Source: Eucommia ulmoides
Taxonomy: Eukaryota > Streptophyta > Magnoliopsida > Garryales > Eucommiaceae
Assembly: GCA_016647705.1 (NCBI GenBank)
Contig: CM028333.1
Coordinates: forward strand, 18,287,743-18,351,742
Reading direction: 5' to 3'
DNA: 64,000 bases
The notes under the pieces were generated by a model. That model saw only the letters and a program-made list of their open reading frames with translations, ran no database searches and had not been told where the DNA came from. Shown piece by piece: positions 34,392 to 45,505 of the stretch. The stretch's first letter is position 1, and the number at the start of each line of letters is the position of its first letter. The translations under genes and the position numbers were made by a program.

Positions 34392-34499
34392 GTTGGTAAT
34401 CCCGGGAACTGAGATCCCGGGATTGCCAACCCCGGGATCTTCCATTTTTTTTATTTTTTTATTTGGACATATGGTCCCGGGGTTACCAACCCCGGGACC
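34392..34499. repeat. CCCGGG palindrome block of the foldback element, left arm
   Basis: GGTTGGTAATCCCGGGA pairs with TCCCGGGATTGCCAACC (one mismatch). GGTCCCGGGGTT ACC AACCCCGGGACC at 34473-34499 is perfect. The right arm repeats the block at about 36188-36296. Confidence 0.9.
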
Positions 34500-34509
34500 T
34501 TTTGGTCCT

Positions 34510-34630
34510 AGCTGCACAAGCAGCTGCTAGCTGCTTGTGCAGCTGGTTGAAGCAGCTGCTGCTGCTTCAGACGTGCAGCTGCAGCAGCAGCTGCACGTGG
34601 AGCTGCAGCTGCTGTTGCAGCTGCAGCTCC
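34510..34630. repeat. Cassette of four consecutive perfect hairpins built from AGCTGC
   Basis: 34510-34544: AGCTGCACAAGCAGCT with its complement, 3-base loop. 34548-34569: TGAAGCAGC and complement. 34571-34598: ACGTGCAGCTGC and complement. 34599-34630: GGAGCTGCAGCTG and complement. The right arm has only a short counterpart (about 36151-36178), so the cassette expanded in the left arm or shrank in the right. The ORF across it (Leu/Ser/Cys repeats) is not a gene. Confidence 0.9.
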
Positions 34631-34689
34631 TTAAAAAAAAAAAAAAAAAAAAAATCAAATCGTTTTGGCCCACTAAATTTATAAAATTT

Positions 34690-35160
34690 TCGGCAATTTT
34701 GAGTTGATTAACGGTGATCTATCGATATTTTAAATAAATTTAATTTTTTTGTGCATAAATTAAATTGAAAACACTCCATAATGCTTTTTACAACACTAAA
34801 AACGGACATGTGGATGAATTTTAAAAAATCGTCAAAGTTGGCCAGATGAGCTATTTCGATAACTGCAGAATTTTTTTTCGGCAATTTAGAATTAATAAAA
34901 GATTGCATTATTCATAACAGAAATAAACTAATTTTTTTGTATATAAATTATGTTCATAACACTACATAACAAAATTTAAAACACTAAAAACGGACTAGTG
35001 AATAATTTTTAAATAATCGTCAAAATTGGTCAGATGAGTTGTTTCGATGACGATACAATTTTTTTTGAAAACTTAATTAACAAAAATGGTCGTCTATCCG
35101 TAACAGAAATAAATCTGATTTTTTTGTATACAAACCATGTTCATAAGAGCGATTATTTAA
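34690..35160. repeat. Degenerate tandem units, about 190 bp, in the left foldback arm
   Basis: Each unit has TTTTTTTGT.TATAAATTA, AACAC..AAACGGAC and AAAATCGTCAAA.TTGG followed by AGATGAG.T.TTTCGAT. About 2.5 units run from 34690 to 35160, mirrored at about 35610-36090. Confidence 0.7.
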
Positions 35161-36107
35161 AAATTATTTACTAATTCGTTTTTGGTGTTCACAATTCAAA
35201 AACACTATATTACACTTGAAAGTTTGGATGAACATAATTTTGCACTTGGAGGTCCGTTGAGGGCGATTTTTTTTTTTAAAGTTGGATCTGATCTGAGTCA
35301 TTACTCTGGATTTGAAGATTTCAATTTTACCAATAGGACAAGATGCACGCTCTCAACGAAGATTACAAATTTAGTCACCTAACACTTGAAATTAAAAATT
35401 GAAGGTGAAAACGGACTTTATTTGAAAAAATAGTGGACTTCCGGCAGTTTACGGCGCTTAGATCTCAAAAAAATACCCAAAATCAAAAAAAAAATCGCCC
35501 CAAACGGACCACCGAGCGCAAAATTATGTCTATCCAAATTTTTTTCTGTTATTTTACGTAAATTTTATTTTCTCTCGATAACATATTATCCGTTTTTGGT
35601 GTTTTCGATTTTATTATTTAGCGTTATGAACGTAGTTTGTATGCAAAAAAATCAGATTTATTTCTGTTACGGATAGACGACTATTTTTGTTAATTAAGTT
35701 TTCAAAAGAAATTGCATCGTCATCGAAACAACTCATCTGACCAATTTTGACGATTATTTAAAAATTATTCGCTAGTCCGTTTTTAATGTTCTAAGTTTTG
35801 TTATGTAGTGTTATGAACATAATTTATATACAAAAAATTTAGTTCATTTCTGTTATGAATAATGCAATCTTTTATTAATTCTAAATTGCCGAAAAAAATT
35901 CTGCCGTTATCGAAATAGCTCATCTGGCCAACTTTGACGATTTTTTAAAATTCATCCACATGTCCGTTTTTAGTGTTGTAAAAAGCATTATGGAGTATTT
36001 TCAATTTAATTTATGCACAAAAAAATTAAATTTATTTAAAATATCGATAGATCACCGTTAATCAACTCAAAGTTGCTGAAAATTTTATAAATTTAGTGGG
36101 CCAAAAC

Positions 36108-36153
<46 letters not shown>

Positions 36154-36375
36154 GAGCTGCAGCTGCTTGTGCAGCTGGGACCAAAAGGTCCCGGGGTTGG
36201 TAACCCCGGGACCATATGTCCAAATAAAAAAAAAAAAAATGGAAGATCCCGGGGTTGGCAATCCCGGGATCTTAGTTCCCGGGATTACCAACCCCGAAAT
36301 ACGTAAATAAGTTCAAATACATCTGTTGTCAGAATTTTTTTTTTATATTTATTATGTAAAGAACTCCAAATTATA

Positions 36376-36885
36376 GTAATATTTATTACATCTAATAATA
36401 ATTTTACACATAAAATAATTACATGTAACTGCGTGAGTGTAAGCGCATGTTTTGAGCCTTCTGCCTTTTTCAATATACGGGATTAAAGCACAAGTTGCAA
36501 TTGCTCAGGATATTTTTTTAAAATTAAAAGTAAACTAAAGGAATTGCCACAGAAACACCCAATTAATTATTTATAATTGTTTTTTAAAAATGCATATACA
36601 AAGTTAAAATATTTAATTTACTAATAAATCCGAATATAAGAATTACACAAAATCAATGTAAATTTTATAATTTTGATTTACAATCTCTTTTTATGGACGA
36701 GTGCTATTTTCTCCCTGTTTACAAATGCTCTTAAGAAATATAAAGAATATTTGAAATCCTTGCAGGTCCCTCAAAGCTTTATGGAACTCACTTTGGAATG
36801 CGTGAACAACTGAATCCCTCTTTGTGGAACTATAACCAGTCACAATTTTTTTTTTTTTTCCAGCAATTATCTCAAATAAGAAATT
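36376..36885. other. End of AT repeat, then intergenic
   Basis: AT repeat to about 36435; the rest has no supported gene. Confidence 0.4.
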
Positions 36886-37435
36886 TCATGCATATTTAGG
36901 ATTGTTAACGAGGAGCTCGACTAGCTTAAGGTAATTCTCTTGGTCACTCACACGCTTTCCTGTGGGTGGTCTGCGAGGAATCTCAAAATTGTTAGCAAAA
37001 ATATCAAACTCCGAACTCATTGAGACATTTGAACTTTCACTTTTTAGGCTTAAATTACTGGATTTTGGAGATTCAACAACATCAGAAAGATCATAATTAT
37101 GTGAAACTAATATTGAATCATGAGCGACCAACTTACTATCTACCATACTTGCCCTTCTTTCTTTTCGAAAGGCCCAAATAACCTTTGGTGTATATCTTTC
37201 GATTGCAAAATCAACATATGCTTCTAGTGCATCAATATTTGCTTTGGCCATTTTGACAGCCAACAATAAATTTACGAAATTACCACGTCACCTGAGTTGA
37301 CGACAAGAAAGTCTATCTTCATTTCTGATGACAAGGTCCAACATTAAGATCCTACCAAGAGCTGCTGTTGTCTTTTGTTGTTTCTCTTGAATCAAATGCA
37401 TTTGAGCTTTCCAATAGTGGAGTTCTATGTATGTA
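36886..37435 (-). pseudogene. PHS1: PHS1 (dual-specificity phosphatase with actin-fragmin-kinase-like domain) pseudogene, kinase-domain exon
   Basis: The minus-strand reading from 37435 runs IELHYWKAQMHLIQEKQQ, AALGRILMLDLVIRNEDRLS and CRQLR, a stop, then RGNFVN.. and MAKANIDALEAYVDFAIERY, VIWAFRKERRASMVDSKL, SDVVESPKSSNLS, MSSEFDIF and RRPPTGKRVSDQENYLKLVE. Block order and wording match, from memory, plant PHS1, a regulator of cortical microtubules. Its N-terminal half is an actin-fragmin-kinase-like domain and its C-terminal half a phosphatase. The stop at 37288-37290 is TGA where the family has Trp (LRW.RGN), and the reading ends at TGA near 36886. The phosphatase half is not seen. No promoter or full exon series is present, so this is a broken gene fragment. 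Confidence 0.8.
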
Positions 37436-37439
37436 ATTG

Positions 37440-38625
37440 CGACAATGGAATTCTTGGCGTTTAGAGATACAATTAAAAAAACAAAATTCTTGGTGAGTCA
37501 ATTAAAAAAATTACGTTTTGTTTGCATTTCATTAGAAAGATGCATTGGCTCAGCTCAAGAGCTTCAAGAAGTTTTGAACATGTCAATGCATCAACTTCAT
37601 CTCCTTTAGAAATTGCTGCATGTCTTGCTTTTTTCTGCAGCTTCCTTGATCTGCTACCACTTGAAAGTGGAATTGTGAATGACTTTACACTTCATTAGAA
37701 AGAGACATCGGTGGTAGATATGGGAGTTGTTAACCGTCATCTTCGCCTTGCACAAAACAGTTCAGATTCTTCATTTTTTTGTCCAATTTCTATGTAGATC
37801 TAGGTTTGAATATGTTTTGTCATTGCATTTATTTAAAAAATGCCCTGGAGAGACAACGCGGAGCTAGAGGAGAAAGAGCACGATCATTTTAACGACGGTC
37901 GTGCTAAGAGGAGCCATGTTTCTCAATTTTCAATGAGGAATTTTTTTTTTTTCAACTCAAGATCTTCAAGAAGTTTTGAACATGTCAATGCTCCAACTTC
38001 ATTTCCTTCAGAAATTATCATATCTCTTGCTTTTTCTACAATTTCCTTGATCTACAACCACTCGAAACTGGAACTATGAATGACTATGACCTGCAATATT
38101 AGGATACAACATTTAGGGAAGGTCGCGACAAATGAGAATTTGAGTGAATAAATAAGTAATATTTTGTTTAAAAAACAAAATTCTTAGTGAGTCAATTAAA
38201 AGAATTACATTTTGTTTGCATTTCATTAGAAAGAGACATTGGCTCAGTTCAAGAGCTTCAAGAAGTTTTGAACATGTCAATGCACCAACTTCATCTCCTT
38301 CAAAAATTGTTGCATGTCTTGCTTTTTCTGCAACTTTCTTGATCTGATACCAATTAAAAGTGGAATTGTGAATGACTTTTCACTTCATTAGAAAGAGGCC
38401 TCGGCTCAACTCAAGAGCTTCAAGAAGTTTGAACATGTCAATGCAACAACTTCATTTCCTTCAGAAATTGTGGCATGTCTTGCTTTTTCTACAGCTTTCT
38501 TGATCTGCAACCACTCGGGATTGAACTGTGAATGACTATGACTTGCAATATTAGGATACAACATTTAGGGAAGGTCGTGACATATGAGAATTTGAGTGAA
38601 TAAATAAGTAATATTTTAGAAGAGA
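37440..38625 (-). pseudogene. PHS1: Four tandem partial copies of an upstream PHS1 exon
   Basis: Minus-strand copies at about 38411-38520, 38248-38354, 37956-38064 and 37555-37675 each encode the same exon. The best read PEWLQIKKAVEKARHATISE and GDEVDALTCSKLLEALELS, which from memory lies just upstream of the kinase-domain exon in PHS1. Frameshifts and altered splice edges differ between copies. The copies form two pairs (37480-38160 and 38172-38625). The shared spacer includes GACCTGCAATATTAGGATAC and AGGGAAGGTCG. A 240-bp unrelated piece (37711-37950) splits the first pair. Gene order (duplicated exon upstream, kinase exon downstream on minus) is kept. Confidence 0.75.
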
Positions 38626-38684
38626 ATAAAAATCTATTTATTTGTGCCTTGTAACTAATTGTCAAATTCGTTTTAATCTAATGG

Positions 38685-38861
38685 TGTTGAAATACAATAT
38701 TTATGTATCTTTTTATTTTTGGCATAGGGCATTCTTAGCCCATTTATTCCGGTGATATATTTCCTAAATTAGCCTGCTTCCGCGGCTATATAATTAGGGA
38801 TATAGAACCCATTCTTAAGTACAATACAATAGATTATTCTTTCCTATAACTATATCCTTTT
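38685..38861 (+). repeat. 5' LTR of the copia element, 177 bp
   Basis: Starts TGTTGAAATACAATATTTAT. A TATA-like GGCTATATAATTAGGG lies near 38782. It lacks a CTTGATTGT stretch present in the 3' LTR. Confidence 0.95.
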
Positions 38862-38875
38862 TGGTATCGAGAGCC
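38862..38875 (+). other. Primer-binding site of the copia element
   Basis: TGGTATCGAGAGCC directly follows the LTR. It matches the initiator methionine tRNA site (TGGTATCAGAGC) with a one-base change. Confidence 0.9.
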
Positions 38876-39638
38876 AGCAATTCTTTCCCACCACCACCAC
38901 CACCACCAGCCGCCGCTGTTCTCCCGAAACCCTAAACGCCGCTGCCATCAACAATCGTGCACCAGATCCACCCCAAACCGCGAACCAGATCGTAGATCGA
39001 GCCTTAAACCACACCCCAGCAGTCGCGAACCACCACCACACAACTGCGAACCATACTCGTGAACCCTAACCCTAACCCTCACCCTCGCCATCGTGAACCA
39101 CCATCAAGGTCGCGAACCACCACCACACAGCCGCGAACTATACACGCGAACCCTAACCCTAACCCTAGTCATCGCGAACTACCATCCAGGTCGTGAACCA
39201 CCACTACCACACAGCCACGAACCATACTCGCGAACCACCACCACCAGGCACCCTAACCACCGTCGCGGAACTGCAGACCCTAGACACGTGACCAAAAATT
39301 GTGAACCCTCGCAGCCGCGAACCTGTAACTCTGGAAACTAGCCCTCTGCCCAGAACAACCCTCTACCTTGTACCTGTCCATTGTGGGCTGTTCACTGTCG
39401 CCAGTTGCGGCTTGTTCATGTAAAGATTTACTGCTCATCGCTGTTGTTCCCCATCCGCTGGTGTTCCGGATGTCTTGAATACACGGCTGTTGCTTCGATT
39501 CCTCAAATGAATAAGTAACTACGTCTCTGGTACGCTTCTCAAATTGTGCCTTCTTTTTCCGGAGCCCGATCAGTCTTCCGTAGCATTTTTTTTTCTTCCT
39601 GTGTGGTTTATTGCTACGGTCTCATTTCATTTGTATTA
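38876..39638 (+). repeat. Copia leader with CCACC/GCGAACC tandem repeats and telomere-like CCCTAA runs
   Basis: 39000-39250 is about three diverged units of GCGAACCACCACCACACAG.. about 90 bp long. Two units include (CCCTAA)2-3 stretches (about 39062-39078 and 39148-39164). The leader is GC-rich relative to its surroundings. Confidence 0.75.
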
Positions 39639-42600
39639 ATGGCATCCGGAAAAGAAGGTGACATCTCCTCTCCGATCGTTCATGCTCCACAACAACCTGC
39701 CCGCTCAGATTCTTCCCGTGCACCTAAGGTCACTGTCCAACGTATTACCACTGTTTTACTTAATGGAGCGAATTTCCCTACTTGGTCTCGCTCTCTTCGT
39801 CTTTACCTTGGTGGAAAACGTAAGACCGGATGGCTCCACGGCACTGAGCCAAAGCCAGATATCAACGATCCCAAGTTTGCTCAGTGGGACGCTGATAATT
39901 GTACCATCCTCGGGTGAATCTTCAATTCTATGGAGGCATGGATCTATAATATCTTCATGTTCCACAAGACTGTCAGCGGATTATGGTCCGCTCTTACGAA
40001 GATGTATGCCCACTCTCGCAATGAATCATGGATTTTTGAGCTCTACCGTGAGATTTCCCATGCCTCCCAGGCATCATTAGGACTTTCAGTTGCTGATTAC
40101 TTCGGCTACCTTCAATCTCGGTGGGAGGAACTTGCGCAGTATGAACCTCTGAGTGAATTTCCTGCAGATGCTATTCAAATTGAAGCCAAGCGTCAGGATC
40201 GTCGTCACACATACCATTTCTTGATGGGTTTAAATCCGAAGTACGAGAACCTTCGCACTCAGATTTTGAACACTTCACCGATTCCAGATCTATATAATGC
40301 ATTCTCTACTGTTGACAATGATTCAAAACGCCGGCTTCTTCTCCCACCTGAAGTCACTCCTTCAGTCCCTGAGTAGATAGCTTTCTCGGTTCTCTCTGGT
40401 CCTCGCCCATCAGGCACGTGATCATACTGTCAGCACTGTCGGAAGCCTGGTCACAACATTGACCGTTGTTACAATCTTCATCCTGAATTGAAACCCCGAA
40501 ACCTAGGAGGGAGAAAAGAAAAAGGAGGACCACCTACTGGTGCTCTTGCTACTAGTGTCCCTGGTTTGGTAGATCCTCCACTACCTACCTTGGATATTTT
40601 CCACGTCCAATCCCAACTTGCCTAGCTCCAGGCTCAGTTAACCACTTTGGCATCATCTTCTGGCCCCAAGATTGCACTTGCCTCAGGTACTCTGACTGCG
40701 CTTTATGGTAAGTTTGGTCACTCTACTTGGATTCTGGATTCTGGGGCTAACAATCACATGACTGGTGAGTTTTCTACTTTCACCTCCCTTGTTTCTCCTA
40801 TCAATCAGTCTATATGCATTGCCGATGGTACCTCTATCCCTATTCGTTGTCAAGGAGATGCCTACTTATCCCCTGATATCACTGTTCACTCTGTTTACTA
40901 TATTCCTAAATTTGCCTATAATCTTCTATTGGTTAGTCGTCTTGCTAAAAATTTTCATTGTGCCGTTGTTTTCTTACCTGATCGTTGCTTCTTGCAGGAC
41001 CTGACTACGAGGAAGATTTTTGGCAGGGGATATGAACGCGATGGCCTTTACCACTTTGGCAGCCCTCCACCTCCACCCGTTCTATCTTTTAGTATGCAAG
41101 CCTCTGTACTACCTATTTTTGATTCTTCTATGTGTTCTTTCAAAAATTTGAACTTATGGCATACCCGTCTGGGACATGCAAATTTTCAGTATTTGTGTTG
41201 GTTGTTTCCGTCTCTTAATAAAGCTTGCAAGGACTTTAAATTTCAATGTGTGGTTTGTGAATTGTCTAAGCACACACGTACCTCTTATATTCATCGCATG
41301 CACCATGCATCCCAAGCATTTGATCTTATCCATTCTGATATTTGGGGACCATCTCCTATTACAGCCATTTCCAAACACCGCTACTATGTCACCTTTATAG
41401 ATGATTATAGTCGGTGTACTTGGGTTTATTTGATGAAACATAAATAAGAGGTTTACACTCACTTTACCCACTTCCTCCAAATGATAAAAACCCAATATCA
41501 AACCGTCGTGTGCAATATTCGATCATATAATGGCCGAGAATACTTATTCGATGATTTTCAGGCTGAGCTTAATAAATAAGGCATTTTTTAGCAACTCACC
41601 TGTCCCTACACCCCTGAACAAAATAGTGTGGCAGAACATAAGAATCGTCACCTCATGTCTGTAGTTCGTTGTCTTTTGCGAGGAATGAATGTTTCCAAAT
41701 CTTTTTGGCACATGACAGTTCTTACTACTGCCTATCTCATTAATCGAACACCAAGTTGTGTTCTTTCTGGCAAAACCCCATTTCATATATTGCACTCCAC
41801 TGGCACCCTTTTCCCTATCTTACCCCGTATTTTTGGTTGTACGTGTTTTGTCCAGAATCGAAGCCCTACTCGCACTAAGTTAGATGATAAATCTATCCGG
41901 TGTGTTTTCCTTGGCTATTCTTCCATGTCCAAAGGATATAGGTGCTACGATCCAGTTACCCGCCACACTTACCACTCTCTTGATGTTACGTTCCTCGAGA
42001 CTGTCCCATAGTTTTCCGGAACTGTACCTTCTCCACCTATTGAGGCAGTCTCTACCAAGGATCATACCCCACTTCTACGTCCTATCCCTGTATTCGATAT
42101 ACCTTCCCCGCCCACATCATACCCACTACGTGACCCATCATCCGCCCCCTTACGAGTCTACTCCCGTCGTCCACGTCTCTCACATCCCCTGCCGACATCA
42201 TCTCCGGACTCAGGTATATCTCCATCTCCCATTATCTCTGACCCTGTTCCTCGCCGTTACCCGACTCGGGAACGTCACCCACCATCCCGCTATCTTCTTT
42301 CATGTTCTACTAATCATCCGATTTCCAAGTATTTGTCTTTTTAGGATCTCTCAGCTCAATATAAATTCTTTATTGGACAACTTGATTCCGTTGTCATTCC
42401 TCGCTCAGTTCATGAGGCCCTCTAGAATCCAAAGTTTGTTGCCGCTATGCAAGCAGAGATGGATGCCCTATAGCGCAAACAGACATGGGACTTGGTTGAC
42501 TTGCCGCCTGGTGAACGACCGGTTGGTTGTAAGTGGGTCTTCAGTGTGAAATATCTGGCTGATGGATTGATTGATCGGTACAAAGCACGACTTGTTGCTA

Positions 42601-43940
42601 AGGGCTACACCCAAATCCCGGGTAAAGATTTTGGTGCCACCTTTGCCCCGGTTGCTAAGTTGACTATTGTCCGGCTCCTTGTTTCGTTAGCTGCATCTTC
42701 TTCTTGGACTCTGCACCAGTTGGATGTCAAGAATGCCTTCCTTAATGGTGACCTAACTGAGACTATCTATATGGAGCCTCCACCAGGATTTCAGACTCAA
42801 GGGGAGTATTCGGGTAAAGTTTGTCGACTCCGAAAATCCCTTTATGGACTTAAGCAGTCTCCTCGTGCATGGTTCAGCCGATTCAGCGAAGCCATCCTCA
42901 CTATGGGGTTTACCCAGTGTCATTCAGATCATACTTGCTTCATTCGTCGTCAACGCCAGGGACAATGCATCGTTATCTCAGTATATGTGGATGACATTAT
43001 TATCACAAAAGACGACGCACTTGGCATCCAGCAAGTAAAAAAGGATCTCGGACAAATCTTTGACATCAAGGATTTGGGTCATCTCCGCCACTTTCTTGGT
43101 ATTGAGGTTGCATGGTCTCGGAAAGGTATCTCTCTATCCTAACAAAAATATGTCCTTGATCTTCTTTAGGATACTGGGATGCTTGGATGTAGACCCGCTT
43201 CTACTCCAATGGATCCAAATCTTAAGTTAACAGCAGACTCGGGAGATTTATTATCAGATCCGTCAGTATATCAGCGACTTATGGGTCGCCTCATTTATCT
43301 AACTAATACAAGGCGAGATCTTACGTATGCTGTCAGCGTTGTGAGTCAATTTATGCACTCACCATGTACATCGCACCTGGATATTGTCTACCATATCTTT
43401 CGATATCTCAAAACATGCCCTGGTCTTGGTCTCTTTTATATGACAGAAACACAGGAAGGACTTTCTTGCTTTACAGATGCAGACTATGTCGGATCGAAGG
43501 ATGATAGACATTCGACCTTTGGCCTGTGCACCTTTAATGGAAGACACCTAATCTCGTGGAAAAGTAAGAAGCAATCCGTCGTTTCCCGATCCTTTGTAGA
43601 AGCTAAGTATCGCGCCATGGCTCAAGGAACGTGTGAACTCCTTTGGCTTCGTTCCCTTCTGACCGAGTTGGGACTCCGCGTGAGAAATTCATCTGAATTG
43701 TTCTGTGATAACAAGTCCGGAATAATGTTATCCTCAGACTCTGTCCTTCATGAAAGGACCAAACACATCGAGGTGGATATCCACTTCATCCGTGAGAAAG
43801 TCCGGTCAGGAATCATCACTCCTGCCTTCGTCCCATCTTCCAAACAGGCTGCTGATATCTTCACCAAATCCACATGACCTTCTCTTCTTCAGTCAGTCAT
43901 TGGCAAGTTAGGACTCATCAATATTTTCGCCCCACCTTGA
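39639..43940 (+). pseudogene. Ty1/copia gag-pol polyprotein, one frame, 14 in-frame stops, no frameshift
   Basis: ATG 39639 (MASGKEGD) opens 1,433 codons that stay in one frame to TGA 43938. Order of domains with approximate residues: Gag 25-230 (FPTWSRSLRLYLGG); CCHC knuckle about 264 (CQHCRKPGHNIDRC); protease about 367 (WILDSGANNHMTG); integrase zinc motif (WHTRLGH..CVVC, about 507) and core (SDIWGP, FIDDYSR, NGREY); RT (KARLVAKGYTQIPG, QLDVKNAFLNGDL, YVDDIII); RNase H (CFTDADYVGS, SRSFVEAKYRAMA, DNKSGIML). Key catalytic residues are still present. Stops begin at 39915, 40374, 40419, 40623, 41445, 41577, 41589, 42009, 42342, 42423, 42471, 43140, 43167 and 43875. Most are TAG/TGA/TAA where CAG, CGA, TGG or CAA fits the family. 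Not functional as it stands. Confidence 0.95.
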
Positions 43941-43947
43941 GGGGGAG
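43941..43947 (+). other. Polypurine tract
   Basis: GGGGGAG lies between the polyprotein stop and the 3' LTR. It primes plus-strand synthesis in LTR elements. Confidence 0.9.
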
Positions 43948-44133
43948 TGTTGAAATACAATATTTATGTATCTTTTTATTTTTGGCATCTTGATTGTAGG
44001 GCATTATTAGTCCATTTATTCCGGTGATATATTTCATAAATTAGCCTGCTTCCGCGGCTATATAATTAGGGATATAGAACTTATTTTTAAGTACAATACA
44101 ATAAATTATTCTTTTCTATACCTATATCCTTTT
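43948..44133 (+). repeat. 3' LTR of the copia element, 186 bp
   Basis: Starts TGTTGAAATACAATATTTAT and ends CTATATCCTTTT, aligned end to end with the 5' LTR apart from a 9-bp insertion. Confidence 0.95.
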
Positions 44134-44138
44134 AATAG

Positions 44139-45012
44139 TCATAATTGATTGTCTAAAACATTCTACAAAACTTTTTTTTTATTATTTCTAGAATCTTTTC
44201 TAATGAGTCGTTGACATAAAAATTAGTTTTTTAATAATTAAATTCTAAAAAATAATATATATAAACTTATTTTGAAAATCCAACAATTGAAAGCCATATT
44301 TCTAACCAATTTTTAAAAAAATATAAAAAATGGAATTCAAAAATCCGTTTATAAGTTACTTTTCGTTTTATTTTTATTTTTATATGTAAGAAACCGGAGA
44401 TCAAATCTCCGATAATCGTAAGGCCTTGGCCGATAAAAACATCAAACATATTCAACCATTATAATGGCCTGGATAGGATAGAAGAATGAAGCAGCCACAT
44501 CACCCTCAGTTGCTTCTATTCTCCCTTTCCCCCCTTTATTTCTTCTTTTTATCAATAAAATAAAACTACTTGGTTACATTTAATTAAAAACAAATTGAAC
44601 CTCCACCTAATTTTGTTTTATTTAACTTAATTAAATATATTAAAAATTATCTTTTATTTAATTTTATCATTATTAAAAAATAAAATATTTTATATTTAAT
44701 TGTTATAATTATTTAATTCATAATTATAGATACGAATATTCGACATAATTTTAAAACAAAACAACTTAAAGTAATCATAAAAATGAAATTGAAATTAAAC
44801 ACGATAATAAGTATAAGTAATCATAATTTTTTTTTTTTTTATATAAATTAGAAAATACTACCCATCATTGAACTTTTCTAGTGAGATAACTACATAGTTT
44901 TATTAAATCATTCGTAATGAATAGCTTCATCTTCGTTCCTCTATTGTAATGAATTCCGTTTTTTATATTTAACAGACTACTGTATAAAAATAATATCTTT
45001 TGAGTATAGGTT
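44139..45012. other. Intergenic, AT-rich, nothing recognised
   Basis: Short hairpin-like GGAGATCAAATCTCC near 44396. No supported gene. Confidence 0.4.
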
Positions 45013-45469
45013 GAATCTGTAAAACCCCGATTTTTGTATACGAACAATTTTAGTCGCATTTTAAAATATTTCAAAAAAATATCGAGGTGAATTGCGATAT
45101 TAATTGTGTGATTTAAAATTTTAAGGGTCGAATTGTAATTTTTAAATGCATTAAAAGTAGAATATGAGTTTAATTAATATCCTAACTAAAAAGAAGGGGG
45201 GTTAGTGTAATTACAAAAAAGATATTTGATATCTTTATATATACGTGTGTGTGTGTGTGTGTGTGATCGTGCGTGTGTCGGGAGAAGAGCCGAAGGATCG
45301 AGAAAAACGGAGAGGGAGTCTGTGAGCATTGTCTATATATATAGAGAGAGAGAGATGGAGAGGGAGAAGAAGAATCGAGAAACAAAAAAAAAAAAAAAGT
45401 AGAAAAAAAAAAAACGGAGAGAGAGGGCAGTTCGACGTGGGTTTCGTCGTCATGGTTCGCCGGTGGTGA

Positions 45470-45505
<36 letters not shown>

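Larger units (their letters stand above)
34295..36375. mobile_element. Giant foldback transposable element with 8-bp target duplication
   Basis: Element 34303-36367 (2,065 bp). Ends are GGAGTTCTTTAC and GTAAAGAACTCC. AAATTATA flanks it on both sides (34295-34302 and 36368-36375). The left arm runs to about 35290 and the right arm from about 35480, so almost the whole element is one palindrome with a loop of about 200 bp. From the outside inwards each arm has: TTCTGACAACAGATG..; a CCCGGG palindrome block; an AGCTGC block; a poly-A/T run (22 A on the left, 41 T on the right); and degenerate units of about 190 bp with AACACTAAAAACGGAC and CGTCAAAGTTGGCCAGATGAG. No transposase is encoded. The 8-bp duplication suggests mobilisation by hAT-type machinery. 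Confidence 0.85.
38680..44138 (+). mobile_element. Full-length Ty1/copia retrotransposon with short LTRs
   Basis: Element 38685-44133 (5,449 bp). 5' LTR 38685-38861, primer-binding site 38862-38875, gag-pol 39639-43940, polypurine tract 43941-43947, 3' LTR 43948-44133. The flanks are AATGG and AATAG, a 5-bp target duplication with one mismatch. The LTRs differ by a 9-bp indel and a few substitutions. It is inserted next to the PHS1 exon array. Confidence 0.95.

Noticed and set aside
34463-34684. 73-codon plus ORF with Cys/Ser repeats
   Set aside because: Translation of the AGCTGC hairpin cassette and the poly-A run.
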